Of a stretch of 64,000 bases of DNA, positions 37,256 to 46,474 are shown one piece after another. The first letter of the stretch is position 1; every line of letters begins with the position of its first letter. Source of the DNA: Paracoccus sp. MC1862 (lineage in GTDB: Bacteria > Pseudomonadota > Alphaproteobacteria > Rhodobacterales > Rhodobacteraceae); contig NZ_CP067225.1 of the NCBI RefSeq assembly GCF_016617715.1, positions 3,044,001-3,108,000 on the forward strand, given 5' to 3'. The notes beneath the pieces are model-generated. The model was not told where the DNA came from. It saw only the letters and a program-made list of their open reading frames with translations, and ran no database searches. A program made the translations under genes and the position numbers.

Positions 37256-37390
37256 ATGAAACGCACCTTCCAGCCGTCGAACCTGGTTCGCGCGCGCCGG
37301 CATGGTTTCCGCGCCCGCATGGCCACCAAGGGCGGCCGTCGGGTCCTGAACGCCCGCCGCGCCAAGGGCCGCAAGGTCCTGTCGGCCTGA
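37256..37390 (+). CDS. rpmH: 50S ribosomal protein L34
   Basis: This 44-residue basic protein reads [20 protein letters not shown] and ends GRKVLSA. It is a textbook L34 of full length, part of the large ribosomal subunit. TTGGAGCAAG precedes the ATG. It lies upstream of rnpA, the near-universal order. Confidence 0.97.
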   Translation: MKRTFQPSNLVRARRHGFRARMATKGGRRVLNARRAKGRKVLSA

Positions 37391-37473
37391 TCGGCCTTGA
37401 GCCGGTGGCCGAGGCGCTGACCGCTGACGTCCCGGCACCCGCCGGTGACGCGCAGGACGCCTGCCGACCGGCC

Positions 37474-37866
37474 ATGACGACCCTGGCCCGCCGCGCCGAT
37501 TTCCTGCGCGCGGCATCCGCCCGCCGTCAGGGAACGGCGGGCTTTCTGCTGCAGGCCCGTCGCCGCGACCCGGCCGAGGCGGGCACGGCGATCCGCGTTG
37601 GTTATACCTGCTCAAAGAAGCTCGGCAATGCCGTGGCCCGCAACCGCGCCAAGCGGCGTCTGCGGGCGCTTGCGCGCGAGGTGATCCCGGTACAGGGGCA
37701 GGGCGGCTGGGACTATGTGCTGGTCGGCCGCCCCGAGGCGACCGCCACCCGCGACTTTGCCGATCTGCGCGCCGACCTCAGCCGCGCGCTGGCCCGCGTC
37801 CATGCCGGTCCCGATCCGCGCAGCCCAGATCCAGGCGCTCAGCCCCGCCGAAGGGGCAGGGGATGA
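37474..37866 (+). CDS. rnpA: Ribonuclease P protein component
   Basis: This 130-residue basic protein assists RNase P RNA in trimming tRNA 5' ends. It has [24 protein letters not shown], which contains the family RNR motif. The start at ATG 37474 gives the conserved [12 protein letters not shown]; an upstream in-frame start would add about 20 residues. Its stop overlaps the yidD ATG by 4 bases. Confidence 0.93.
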   Translation: MTTLARRADFLRAASARRQGTAGFLLQARRRDPAEAGTAIRVGYTCSKKLGNAVARNRAKRRLRALAREVIPVQGQGGWDYVLVGRPEATATRDFADLRADLSRALARVHAGPDPRSPDPGAQPRRRGRG

Positions 37867-38102
37867 CGCCGCTCGCCCGCATCGTCGCGCTGCCGGTGCG
37901 CGCCTATCGGCTGCTGTTCAGCCCATGGGTGGGCCATGCCTGCCGCTTCCAGCCGACCTGCTCGGCCTATGCGCTGGAGGCGCTGGAGCGGCACGGGTCG
38001 TTGCGCGGAGGCTGGCTGACGCTGCGGCGTATCGCGCGTTGCCATCCTTGGGGCGGCTGGGGGTATGATCCGGTACCGCCTGCCCGGACGGCCCGCCGAT
38101 GA
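37863..38102 (+). CDS. yidD: Membrane protein insertion efficiency factor
   Basis: This 79-residue protein has an N-terminal amphipathic helix ([18 protein letters not shown]). The family signature follows: [19 protein letters not shown], then [18 protein letters not shown]. It helps YidC-dependent insertion of membrane proteins. The normal neighbour yidC is not next to it but about 9 kb away, at 47226-49082. Confidence 0.94.
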   Translation: MTPLARIVALPVRAYRLLFSPWVGHACRFQPTCSAYALEALERHGSLRGGWLTLRRIARCHPWGGWGYDPVPPARTARR

Positions 38103-38211
38103 CTGGCCGCCTGTGCGATCCTGCCGGGCCTGCTGCTGGTTGCGCTGCTGACTTTCGTTTTCGAGGCATGGGTCCCGCGATGCCCGCGCCTTACCTTCCA
38201 AGGGCCGCCTG

Positions 38212-39096
38212 ATGCTGGACGATGCCACCGACACCGCCGACGAGACTGAGATTCACCCGCTGTTCCGCGGCGCGCCCTCCTCCACCGAGTTCCGCAAGCT
38301 GAGGAAGCGCCTCGTGCGCGAGGTCCGGGCGGCGATCGAAACCTATCACATGGTCACACCCGGCGACCGCTGGCTGGTCTGCCTGTCGGGGGGCAAGGAC
38401 AGCTATACGCTGCTGGCAGTGCTGCATGAGCTGAAATGGCGCGGGCTGCTGCCGGTCGATCTGCTTGCCTGCAACCTCGATCAGGGCCAGCCGGGCTTCC
38501 CCGCGACCGTGCTGCCCGAGTTCCTGACGGAACGCGGCGTTCCGCACCGGATCGAGTATCGGGACACCTATTCCGTCGTGAAGGCCAAGGTGCCCGAGGG
38601 CCGCACCTATTGCAGCCTGTGTTCCCGCCTGCGCCGGGGCAACCTGTATCGCATCGCACGCGAGGAAGGGTGCAGCGCGGTCGTGCTGGGCCACCACAGG
38701 GATGATATTCTGGAAACGTTTTTCATGAACCTGTTCCACGGCGGAAGGCTGGCCTCGATGCCGCCAAAGCTGCTGAATGAGGACGGCGACCTGAACGTGC
38801 TGCGCCCCTTGGCCTTCGTCGCCGAGACCGACTGCGAGCGTTTTGCCCGCGCCATGAACTATCCGGTGATCCCCTGCGACCTTTGCGGCAGCCAAGAGGG
38901 GTTGCAGCGGATGCAGGTCAAGAAGCTGCTGGATGAATGGGAGGCGCGCAGCCCCGGCCGCCGGCAGGTGATGTTCCGGGCGCTGACCAACGTGCGCCCC
39001 TCGCATCTGCCCGACCCGGTGCTGTTCGATTTTGCCAACCTCGCGCCTGCGCCGACGCCCGCCGGGGACGTGCCCCGGCTGCGTGATCAGGACTGA
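38212..39096 (+). CDS. ttcA: tRNA 2-thiocytidine(32) synthetase
   Basis: This 294-residue protein thiolates cytidine 32 of certain tRNAs. It has the PP-loop [12 protein letters not shown] near residue 62 and two CxxC pairs (CSLCSR and CDLCGS) that hold an iron-sulfur cluster, as in TtcA. Length is normal. The stop overlaps the end of the convergent nitrilase gene by 10 bases. Confidence 0.93.
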   Translation: MLDDATDTADETEIHPLFRGAPSSTEFRKLRKRLVREVRAAIETYHMVTPGDRWLVCLSGGKDSYTLLAVLHELKWRGLLPVDLLACNLDQGQPGFPATVLPEFLTERGVPHRIEYRDTYSVVKAKVPEGRTYCSLCSRLRRGNLYRIAREEGCSAVVLGHHRDDILETFFMNLFHGGRLASMPPKLLNEDGDLNVLRPLAFVAETDCERFARAMNYPVIPCDLCGSQEGLQRMQVKKLLDEWEARSPGRRQVMFRALTNVRPSHLPDPVLFDFANLAPAPTPAGDVPRLRDQD

Positions 39097-39962
39097 AGCG
39101 GCACGTCCTCGCTTTCCGGCCAATGCGCGAAGGGCAGCACCCGCCCGTTGCGGCGGCTTTCGGCGATGCGGTCGAGGTCGATTTCTGCCTTGATCCAGCC
39201 GGGCGCGTCCATCACCCCTTCCGCCACGATCCCGGTTTCCGGCCACAACCCGTCCGGGGGCGCGTAGATCGCGGCGATCCCCCGGTTCTCGTCAATGGCG
39301 GGGTTCCAGTCGCAGTCGCCCACGGTCGGGGCCTGGACGACGACGCATTGGTTCTCCAAGGCCCGTGCCATGCAGCCGATGCGGACGCGCATGAAGCCCG
39401 CCACGCTGTCGGTGCAGCTTGGGGCCAAGAGGATCTCGGCCCCGGCTTCCGCCAGCTTGCGGGCAAGCAGGGGGAACTCGCTGTCGTAGCAGATGATGAT
39501 GCCGAGCTTTCCGACGGGCGTGTCAAAGACCTGCAGGCCCGGCGCGCCGGTCACGTTCCAGTCCTCGCGCTCGAAGCGGGTCATGATCTGCTTGTCCTGA
39601 TGCCCGATTCTCCCCTGCGGCCCGAATAGCACCGCCCGGTTTACTGGCCGCCCGCCGCGCGTCGGGAAAGCGGGACCCGAGGTCGCGAGGATATGGCAGC
39701 CATGCTCCGCCGCGAGCCGCGCATGGAGTGCGTCCCGTGCGGCCTCGTGATGCACGACCTCGTGCAGGCTGGCTTCAAGGTCGCGGGCAATTTCAGGGCC
39801 GCCGAGACTCGCCAGTTCCATCGCGCCATATTCGGGGAAAACCAGCAGGTCGCAGTCGGCGGCATCAGTGACCCAAGCCGTGATCTTGGCCTCATAGGCC
39901 GCGAGGTCGTCGAACCAATCGAAGGGATAGGCGGCGGCGGCGATGCGGACGGGGCGGCTCAC
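39087..39962 (-). CDS. Carbon-nitrogen hydrolase (nitrilase superfamily)
   Basis: This 291-residue hydrolase carries the catalytic triad Glu ([10 protein letters not shown], about residue 44), Lys (HQDKQIM, about 124) and Cys ([10 protein letters not shown], about 158). It probably acts on an amide rather than a nitrile. It is coupled to the upstream GNAT gene by a GTGA overlap, as often seen where an acetyltransferase and a nitrilase act on one amine or amide. The substrate is unknown. Confidence 0.85.
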   Translation of the reverse strand: MSRPVRIAAAAYPFDWFDDLAAYEAKITAWVTDAADCDLLVFPEYGAMELASLGGPEIARDLEASLHEVVHHEAARDALHARLAAEHGCHILATSGPAFPTRGGRPVNRAVLFGPQGRIGHQDKQIMTRFEREDWNVTGAPGLQVFDTPVGKLGIIICYDSEFPLLARKLAEAGAEILLAPSCTDSVAGFMRVRIGCMARALENQCVVVQAPTVGDCDWNPAIDENRGIAAIYAPPDGLWPETGIVAEGVMDAPGWIKAEIDLDRIAESRRNGRVLPFAHWPESEDVPLQS

Positions 39963-40540
39963 AGCGGTTTCATCCAGAATTGCAGTTGCTTCGTCGTCTC
40001 CTCGGCGTCCCCGAGATCGCGCCAGTGGAAATTGGCGACAACGCCCGGCAGGGGCTGGTAGCCGCGCTTGCGCCAGAAGCCGTCGAGCGGGCGGTAATCC
40101 GCGGGCCGTGCCGGGTGGTCGGGGGGGCGGATGACCGAGCAGAAGGCCGCAAAGCGCCGCCCCAGGCTGCGCGCCTGTTCCTCGCGCCCATCGAAGAAGG
40201 CGTGGCCCAGGCCATGGCCGCGATATTCGGGCAGCAGGACTGACTCGGCGCAGTAGAAGATGTCCTCCAGCCGCTCGGGGCGGTCCTCGAAGGCGGCTGC
40301 GAAATCCTCGGCGTGATGTTCCATCGGCGCGCCGGTGGCGGCGCCGATCATGCGGGTGCCGTCCATCGCCGCGACGACCACCGCGCCGGGGGCGGTGTAG
40401 GCCTTGAGGTACTCGCGCTCATACCCCTCATCGCCGTCGTAGAGATAGGGCCAGTCGCGGAACACCGCGATCCGCAGCCGCGCGAGATCGTCCAGCACCC
40501 CCGCCGCCGCCTCTCCGGTCAGGATGCGCGTGGTGATCAC
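39959..40540 (-). CDS. GNAT family N-acetyltransferase
   Basis: This 193-residue protein has the acetyl-CoA fold: VVVAAMDGTRMIGAATGAPM, SVLLPEYRGHGLGHAFFDGR (motif A with the R/Q-x-x-G-x-G/A pyrophosphate loop) and a C-terminal beta strand. GTG 40540 overlaps the stop of the SnoaL gene as GTGA. It forms a three-gene operon with that gene and the nitrilase. Confidence 0.83.
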   Translation of the reverse strand: MITTRILTGEAAAGVLDDLARLRIAVFRDWPYLYDGDEGYEREYLKAYTAPGAVVVAAMDGTRMIGAATGAPMEHHAEDFAAAFEDRPERLEDIFYCAESVLLPEYRGHGLGHAFFDGREEQARSLGRRFAAFCSVIRPPDHPARPADYRPLDGFWRKRGYQPLPGVVANFHWRDLGDAEETTKQLQFWMKPL

Positions 40541-40944
40541 GAGACCTGCCGCACCCAGTCGGAGAGGTTGTAGTAGGTCGTCACCCGCGCGATCTTGCCG
40601 TCCTTGATGGCAAAGAACGTCCCTGCGGGCAGGCGATAGCTCTGCCCGCGCGCTTCGGGCAGGCCGGGGTCGGTTTTCAGGTAGGTGCCGTTCACGATGA
40701 ACTCGGCGGCGCCCCGGCTGCCGTCCTCGCTGGCGAAGATCACCATGTCGGTGAGGTTCTCGCGGTAGGTCTCGCTCATGTGCCGGTTGAAGGCGGCGAA
40801 GCCGTCCTTGCCGCGGCGGATGCCGCCTTCGTTCACGTGATGCTCGAAATCGTCGTGCAGCATGGTTTCCATCGCCTCCGGCTCGCCCCGGTTGAAGGCG
40901 TCGTAATAGGCGGCGATCAGTTGCTTGGTCTCGGCTTGGGACAT
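40537..40944 (-). CDS. SnoaL/NTF2-like protein
   Basis: This 135-residue protein has the cone-shaped NTF2 fold (KQLIAAYYDAFNRGEPEAME, then IRRGKDGFAAFNRHM). It is close to ketosteroid-isomerase-like and SnoaL-like enzymes, whose substrates are very diverse. It is the first gene of the SnoaL-GNAT-nitrilase operon. No specific reaction can be assigned. Confidence 0.82.
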   Translation of the reverse strand: MSQAETKQLIAAYYDAFNRGEPEAMETMLHDDFEHHVNEGGIRRGKDGFAAFNRHMSETYRENLTDMVIFASEDGSRGAAEFIVNGTYLKTDPGLPEARGQSYRLPAGTFFAIKDGKIARVTTYYNLSDWVRQVS

Positions 40945-41072
40945 GGGCTTCCTTTCCGTGGTTTCCCAAGGACTAGCGGGGCGGGGCGCGAAGGTCAGCC
41001 CCCTCCGAAGGTCGGACGGCTTGCGCGGCGGGCGTCCTTTGGGCAGGGTCGCGCGGCCAAAGGAGAACGCCC

Positions 41073-42443
41073 ATGACCGCCCGCACCATCACCTGCTTCA
41101 AGGCTTACGATTTGCGCGGCCGCCTGGGCGACGAACTGGATGAGGATGTCGCCTGGCGCGTGGGCCGCGCCTTTGCCATGCGTCCGGGTACCCGGCGGGT
41201 GGTCGTGGGGCGCGACGGGCGGGAAAGCTCGCCCGCGCTGGTGGCGGCGCTGATGCGCGGGCTGGTCGAGGGCGGCGTCGAGGTGCTGGACCTTGGCCTC
41301 GCCGGCACCGAGGAGATGTATTTCGCCACCGATCACCTGGGCGCGGATGGCGGCATCGAGGTCACCGCCTCGCACAACCCCATCGACTATAACGGGATGA
41401 AGCTGGTCAAGCGCGGGGCCGCGCCGCTGGACCCCGCGACCGAGCTGGCCGAACTGGCGCAGGTGGCGCAGGCGGGCGAGTTTCCCGAGACTGCTCGGGG
41501 CCGGGTGACGGACGCAAGCGGAACCCGCGCCGACTATGCCCGCCGCGTCTGCGACTTCGTGGAGGCCCCGGCGCTTGGCCCGCTGAAGCTGCTGGTGAAC
41601 GCGGGGAACGGCGTCGCCGGTCCCGCCTTCGACGCCATCGCGGCGGAACTCGCCCGGCGCGGTGCGCGGCTGGAGATCGTCCGCATCAACCACGAGCCGG
41701 ACGCGAGCTTTCCGAACGGCATCCCGAACCCGCTGCTGCCGGAAAACCAGCCGATGACCTCGGACGCGGTGCTGGCGCATGGCGCCGATCTCGGCGTCGC
41801 TTGGGACGGCGACTTCGACCGCTGCTTTCTTTTTGACGAGACGGGCCGCTTCATCCCCGGCGAATATGTCGTGGGGCTGCTGGCGGCGGCCTTCCTCGAC
41901 CGCCATCCCGGCGCCCGCATCGTCCACGATCCCCGGGTCGTTCTGAACACCCGCGACATCATCGCCCGGGCGGGGGGAGAGGCGGTGCAATCGAAAACCG
42001 GCCACGCCTTCGTCAAGCAGGCCATGCGGGAAAGCGGCGCGGTCTATGGCGGCGAGATGTCCGCGCATCACTATTTCCGCGACTTCGCCCATGCCGACAG
42101 CGGCATGATCCCCTGGGCACTGGTGGCCCAGCTCATCAGCCGCTCGGGCCAGCCCCTGTCGCGGCTGGTGGGGGACCGCATGGCGGCCTTCCCGTCCTCG
42201 GGAGAGATCAATTTCCGCCTGTCCGATCCCGACGCGAGCCTTGCCCGCGTGCTGGCGGCGATGCAGGCGCAGGCCATCGCGCGGGACGACACCGACGGCA
42301 TCAGCCTCGAATACCCGGAGTGGCGCTTCAACCTGCGCCGGTCCAACACCGAGCCGGTGGTGCGGCTGAACGTGGAATCCCGCGGCGACGCCGCGCTTGT
42401 CGCGGCGAAGGTGGCGGAAATCTCGGCCCTGCTGGCGGGCTAG
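41073..42443 (+). CDS. Phosphomannomutase/phosphoglucomutase (CpsG-like)
   Basis: This 456-residue enzyme interconverts hexose 6- and 1-phosphates and feeds GDP-mannose or UDP-glucose. The active phosphoserine is in VTASHNPIDYNGMK near residue 100. The metal loop is GVAWDGDFDRCF near residue 245. The sugar-binding loop is GGEMSAHHYFRDF, and the phosphate-binding stretch is LRRSNTEPVVRLN. It ends in a 4-bp convergent overlap with kpsT. It is likely to serve capsule synthesis. Confidence 0.92.
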   Translation: MTARTITCFKAYDLRGRLGDELDEDVAWRVGRAFAMRPGTRRVVVGRDGRESSPALVAALMRGLVEGGVEVLDLGLAGTEEMYFATDHLGADGGIEVTASHNPIDYNGMKLVKRGAAPLDPATELAELAQVAQAGEFPETARGRVTDASGTRADYARRVCDFVEAPALGPLKLLVNAGNGVAGPAFDAIAAELARRGARLEIVRINHEPDASFPNGIPNPLLPENQPMTSDAVLAHGADLGVAWDGDFDRCFLFDETGRFIPGEYVVGLLAAAFLDRHPGARIVHDPRVVLNTRDIIARAGGEAVQSKTGHAFVKQAMRESGAVYGGEMSAHHYFRDFAHADSGMIPWALVAQLISRSGQPLSRLVGDRMAAFPSSGEINFRLSDPDASLARVLAAMQAQAIARDDTDGISLEYPEWRFNLRRSNTEPVVRLNVESRGDAALVAAKVAEISALLAG

Positions 42444-43114
42444 TCGCCGACCGTATCCGGCACGCCCATGACATGTTCATGGTAGGCGATGGCGTCGTCG
42501 ATCTTGTCGAAGACCGTCAGCCGCGCCCGGTCCAGCACCGCGCCCATGTTGCACAGCCGCCGGATCATCGGCATCGAATGGCTGACCAGGATGGCCGAGG
42601 ACCGCTGCATCCGGTCGGTGAAGACGCGCTGCGACTTTTCCCGGAACTCGGCATCGCCCACGCTGGTCACCTCGTCCACGAGGTAGGTGTCGAAATGGAT
42701 GCCCATGCTGCATCCCATCGCCAGCCGCGACTTCATCCCCGAGGAATAGGTGCCGAAGGGCATGTGGTAGCTGTCGCCCAATTCGGCGAAATCGGCGACG
42801 TAATCGACCAGCCCGTCCGTGTCGACGCCGTAGATGCGGGCGACGAAGCGGATGTTCTGCGCCCCCGTCAACTCGTGGTGGAAGCTGCCTGCGAAACCCA
42901 CCGGCCAGGAGATCGAGCCGTCCGAGACGATCCTGCCCGTCGTCGGCAGCGCCGTTCCCGCGATCATCCGCAGCAGCGTCGATTTCCCCGCCCCGTTGCG
43001 GCCCAAAAGCCCGACCGAGGCGCCGGTCGGGAACACCGCGTTCAGCCCGTCCGCGACCACCTTACGCCGGCCATTGGCGTAGTAGATCTTTGTCAGGTTC
43101 TCGAGCCGGATCAT
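42440..43114 (-). CDS. kpsT: Capsular polysaccharide ABC exporter ATPase
   Basis: This 224-residue ATPase has Walker A (GLLGRNGAGKSTLLR), signature YSSGMKSRLAMG and Walker B YLVDEVTSVGD. It belongs to the KpsT/CtrD capsule-export type, not the O-antigen type with an extra C-terminal domain. It follows the kpsE-like gene after 9 bases. Its partner permease kpsM is at 44978-45820 on the other strand. Confidence 0.9.
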   Translation of the reverse strand: MIRLENLTKIYYANGRRKVVADGLNAVFPTGASVGLLGRNGAGKSTLLRMIAGTALPTTGRIVSDGSISWPVGFAGSFHHELTGAQNIRFVARIYGVDTDGLVDYVADFAELGDSYHMPFGTYSSGMKSRLAMGCSMGIHFDTYLVDEVTSVGDAEFREKSQRVFTDRMQRSSAILVSHSMPMIRRLCNMGAVLDRARLTVFDKIDDAIAYHEHVMGVPDTVGD

Positions 43115-43123
43115 CGCGCTGCC

Positions 43124-44902
43124 TTAGCGCCGGTCGCGCACGCTGTAATAGACCAGGATCATGATCGACCACAGCAGAAAGGCCATCCCCGCCCCCAGCG
43201 CCAGCAGCCAGGGCCGCGCAGGCTCCAGCGATCGTTGCGCGAGGGTGGGGGTGATGTGGGCGGCCAGGTAGCGTGTCTGCCGCTGGGCCGCGGCAAGGGC
43301 GGATTCATAGGCGATGCGAGAGGACTGGTGCATCCCTTCCGCGAATTCCAGATCGACCTTCAGGCGTTCGTAATCCGCCATCATCTCGGCGTAATTCTCG
43401 CCGTCGGGGGTGTCGCCGCCGAACTTGTCGCGCTCCTGCTCGATCTGGTTTTCCAGCGAGGCGACCCGCAGCTCGGCCTGGACGATCCGCTGGTCGCCAG
43501 CGCGGGCGTTCTGGCGCAACTGGTCCAGCGCGACCTGCGCTTCGGCCAGCTGGCCCTGCAGGGTGGTCATCACCGTCATCTGCGCGCCCAGGTCGATGGT
43601 CGGATCAACGATGCGGGTGCGGACGCGGAAGGCGGTCATCGCCTGGCGCGCCTCGGTCAGCACGGCGCGGGATTTCTCCAGTTCGGCCTCGGCCTGCGTG
43701 GTGGCGTCGCGGCGGGCGTGTTCGGACAGGCTGTTCACCACCCGCTCGCTTTCCGCAAAGACCGTGTCGGCGATGGCCTTGGCATCCTCGGGCGTGAAGG
43801 CGCTGACCTTGACGGTGATGATGCCGGAGGAATCGTCGTAGTAGATACTGACCTGCCGCCGCCAGTAGTTGGTCAGGTCCTCGATCGTGCCTTCGGGGTT
43901 GAAGGCAAAGACGAAGTCCTGCGGCCAGTTGCGCGAGAACATCGCGCGGATGTCCAGCGTCTCGTCCGTCCGCTGCACGAGATCGGGCGAGCGGATGAAT
44001 TCGTAAAGGATGTCGGTGTCCGAAGCCGTGCCCGAGGAACTGCCGCCGAAGATGCCCCCGAACATGTCGATCGAGGGCGTGCCTTCCTCTCGCCGGACCG
44101 AGAAGCCGACGGTCGAGGAAAACTGGTCCGTCGCCCGCGTCCACAGATAGGCGCCCCAGAGGGCCGTGGGCAGGATCACCAGCAGGAACAGGCTGAACAG
44201 CAGCACCCAGTGCCGGCGCTTCGGCCGCGCGACCGGCGCAGGCTCGGCGACCGGGGGAAAAACCGCGGCCTGGGGCGGAACGGCTGGGGGCGGGGGCGAG
44301 GCGGGCCGGGGCGCCGGCGGCGGCGCGACGGGACGCGGAGCGGCTGGAACAGACGCAGGCTGGGCCGCGGTGGCCGGCGCTTGCGCAGGCGCGGGTGCCG
44401 GGCGGGCTGCCGCGGCGCGCGCGGCTGCGGCGGCGGTCGCGGCGTCGGCCGGGATCAGGCGCCCCGGCGTCGGCTCGGGCGCGGCAGGTTTCGGCTGCGT
44501 GGCCGCCGGGGCGGGCTGTGCCGCAGCCTTGGGCGGCGCGCTGGCCGCCGCCGTGCCGCCAGCGGGCTGCACTGCGGGTTGGGCCGCCTGGGGCGCGGCG
44601 GCAGGGGACACGGGCGCCGGTTTCGCGGCGGGGCTGGCCGCCTGCGGCTTGGCAGACTCCGCGGCTTTCCCGGCCTCTGCTGCGGCCGGCGCGGGTTTCG
44701 AAGCCGGTTTCCCCGAGGGTTGCGGCGGGGCAGAAGCCGGTTCGGTCTTGGGCGTATTGGCGGGCGTGGATGCGGCGCCCTGCGCCCCCGGAGCCCCCGG
44801 CCATGCGGGGCCGTTGGGCGGCGTCGCTTGCGCGGGGGCGGCGGGGCGGCTCTGGCCCGGCGGCTCGGCCTGGGGGGCGGGTTGCGGACGAACGCTGGCC
44901 AT
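43124..44902 (-). CDS. KpsE-like polysaccharide export protein with long Pro/Ala-rich N-terminus
   Basis: This protein has about 592 residues. Residues 1-245 are almost entirely proline, alanine, glutamine and lysine. Then comes a transmembrane helix (WVLLFSLFLLVILPTALWGA) and the PCP-2-type periplasmic region, with FSRNWPQDF and coiled-coil stretches rich in Gln/Glu/Arg at about 410-520. The final helix is PWLLALGAGMAFLLWSIMIL. KpsE proteins are usually 380-430 residues, so the N-terminal tail is an unusual addition on the cytoplasmic side. ATG 44902 is used, but TTG 44923 is also possible. Confidence 0.83.
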   Translation of the reverse strand: MASVRPQPAPQAEPPGQSRPAAPAQATPPNGPAWPGAPGAQGAASTPANTPKTEPASAPPQPSGKPASKPAPAAAEAGKAAESAKPQAASPAAKPAPVSPAAAPQAAQPAVQPAGGTAAASAPPKAAAQPAPAATQPKPAAPEPTPGRLIPADAATAAAAARAAAARPAPAPAQAPATAAQPASVPAAPRPVAPPPAPRPASPPPPAVPPQAAVFPPVAEPAPVARPKRRHWVLLFSLFLLVILPTALWGAYLWTRATDQFSSTVGFSVRREEGTPSIDMFGGIFGGSSSGTASDTDILYEFIRSPDLVQRTDETLDIRAMFSRNWPQDFVFAFNPEGTIEDLTNYWRRQVSIYYDDSSGIITVKVSAFTPEDAKAIADTVFAESERVVNSLSEHARRDATTQAEAELEKSRAVLTEARQAMTAFRVRTRIVDPTIDLGAQMTVMTTLQGQLAEAQVALDQLRQNARAGDQRIVQAELRVASLENQIEQERDKFGGDTPDGENYAEMMADYERLKVDLEFAEGMHQSSRIAYESALAAAQRQTRYLAAHITPTLAQRSLEPARPWLLALGAGMAFLLWSIMILVYYSVRDRR

Positions 44903-44977
44903 ATGGGCTTTCGCTGCTTCCAAATTACGGGCAGTTGTTACAGAGCCGTGCCATCGAACGCCAGCCTCAGCAGTAAA

Positions 44978-45820
44978 ATGTCCGACACCCCCCAGCCCTC
45001 AAAGCCGACGCCAGTCCCACCCGCCCGACCGCGGGCGCCGTCGAACGGGCTGTTCCGCATGGTCCGCACCGTCGTGGCGCTGATCCTGCGCGAGATCGCG
45101 ACCACCTATGGCCGCTCGCCCGGAGGCTATGTCTGGGCCTTGGCCGATCCGATCCTGGGCATCGCCCTGCTGACGCTGGTCTTCCAGTACGCGTTGGGGA
45201 ACACCAACCCCCTGTTGGGAACCAGCTTTCCGCTGTTCTATGCCTCGGGCTACATCCCCTTCCAGATGTATCATGACATTGCGGGCAAGATGGCGCAGAG
45301 CCTGCGCTTCTCGCGCCCGCTGCTGGCCTATCCGGCAGTCACCTTTGTCGATGCGCTGGTCGCGCGGCTGATCTTGAACAGCGTGCTGCATGTGATCGTC
45401 TTCACCGTGGTTGTCAGCGGCATCGCCATCGTCCAGCGCATCCCGCTGGTGATCGACGTGTCGGTCGTGCTGCATGCGCTGGCACTGGCAGCGCTGCTGG
45501 GGGCGGGAATCGGGACGCTGAACTGCTTTCTGGTGTCACGCTTTCCGGTCTGGGAACGGGCCTGGTCGATCCTGACCCGGCCGCTGTTCCTGATGTCGGG
45601 AATCTTCTTCACCTATGACGTGATGCCATCCATGGTGCGCGACATCCTGTGGTGGAACCCGATCGTGCATATTGTCGGCCTGATGCGGCGCGGCATCTAC
45701 GGCGTCTATCCGGCCGACTATGTCAGCGAGCGTTATGTGGTCACCGTCTCACTGCTGACGCTGGTCACGGGCCTGCTGCTGCTGTGGCGGCGCTATCGCG
45801 ACCTGCTGGAACTGCGCTGA
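44978..45820 (+). CDS. kpsM: Capsular polysaccharide ABC exporter permease
   Basis: This 280-residue ABC-2 type permease has about six helices. It has a proline-rich first 25 residues, then IATTYGRSPGGYVWALADPILGI, typical of KpsM. The C-terminal half has FLMSGIFFTYDVMPSMVRDI. It is divergent from the kpsE-like gene across a 75-bp gap and forms the transporter with KpsT. Confidence 0.9.
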   Translation: MSDTPQPSKPTPVPPARPRAPSNGLFRMVRTVVALILREIATTYGRSPGGYVWALADPILGIALLTLVFQYALGNTNPLLGTSFPLFYASGYIPFQMYHDIAGKMAQSLRFSRPLLAYPAVTFVDALVARLILNSVLHVIVFTVVVSGIAIVQRIPLVIDVSVVLHALALAALLGAGIGTLNCFLVSRFPVWERAWSILTRPLFLMSGIFFTYDVMPSMVRDILWWNPIVHIVGLMRRGIYGVYPADYVSERYVVTVSLLTLVTGLLLLWRRYRDLLELR

Positions 45821-45823
45821 CCC

Positions 45824-46474
45824 TCAGGTCAGCCCTTCGATGATCGCGCGCAGGGTCGGGATGCCCTCGCCCTTTTCCGAGGAGGTGACGACCAGTTCGG
45901 GATAGGCGGCGGGGTGCTTCTGCAGCTCGGCCTCGATCTGCCCCAGCGTCTGCTCCATCGTGCCGCGACCGATCTTGTCGGCCTTGGTCACGACCACCTG
46001 GAAGGGCACGGCAGAACGGTCCAGAAGCGTCATGATCTCGTGGTCCACCGGCTTGATGCCGTGGCGCGCGTCGATCAGCGCGAAGGCCCGGCGCAGGTTC
46101 GGGCGGCCGGCCAGATACTGCTTCAGCAGCGCCTGCCATTTCTGCACCACCGCCACAGGGGCCTGCGCGTAGCCATAGCCGGGCAGGTCCACCAGGTAGC
46201 CGCGCTCGCCGAGGGCGAAGAAGTTCAGTTCCTGGGTCCGTCCCGGCGTGTTGGACGCGCGGGCGATGCCCTTGCGCCCGGTCAGCGCGTTGATGAGGCT
46301 GGACTTGCCGACATTGGACCGCCCGGCGAAGCAGACTTCGGGGCGGTCGGCTGGGGGCAGGCCGTCCATGCCAACCACGCCCTTGATGAAATCGACAGGG
46401 CCGGCGAACAGCAGGCGCCCGGCCTCGGCGGCCTCAGCCTCAAGCTCGGGGGCAGGGGGAAAGGAAACCTTCAC
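45824..46474 (-). CDS. engB: Ribosome biogenesis GTP-binding protein
   Basis: This 216-residue YihA/YsxC GTPase acts in large-subunit assembly. G1 is GRSNVGKSSLINAL, G2 is in TPGRTQELNFF, G3 is DLPGYGYA, G4 is VTKADKIG and G5 is TSSEKG. GTG 46474 overlaps the upstream MOSC gene stop as GTGA. It belongs to the yidC-MOSC-engB operon. Confidence 0.93.
   Translation of the reverse strand: MKVSFPPAPELEAEAAEAGRLLFAGPVDFIKGVVGMDGLPPADRPEVCFAGRSNVGKSSLINALTGRKGIARASNTPGRTQELNFFALGERGYLVDLPGYGYAQAPVAVVQKWQALLKQYLAGRPNLRRAFALIDARHGIKPVDHEIMTLLDRSAVPFQVVVTKADKIGRGTMEQTLGQIEAELQKHPAAYPELVVTSSEKGEGIPTLRAIIEGLT

Noticed and set aside
42320..44977. A plus-strand reading frame of ~880 codons running ahead of kpsM
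   Set aside because: It is antisense to kpsT and the kpsE-like gene and is rich in Arg/Gly from reverse-read Pro/Ala codons. Only the last 280 codons, from ATG 44978, are kpsM.
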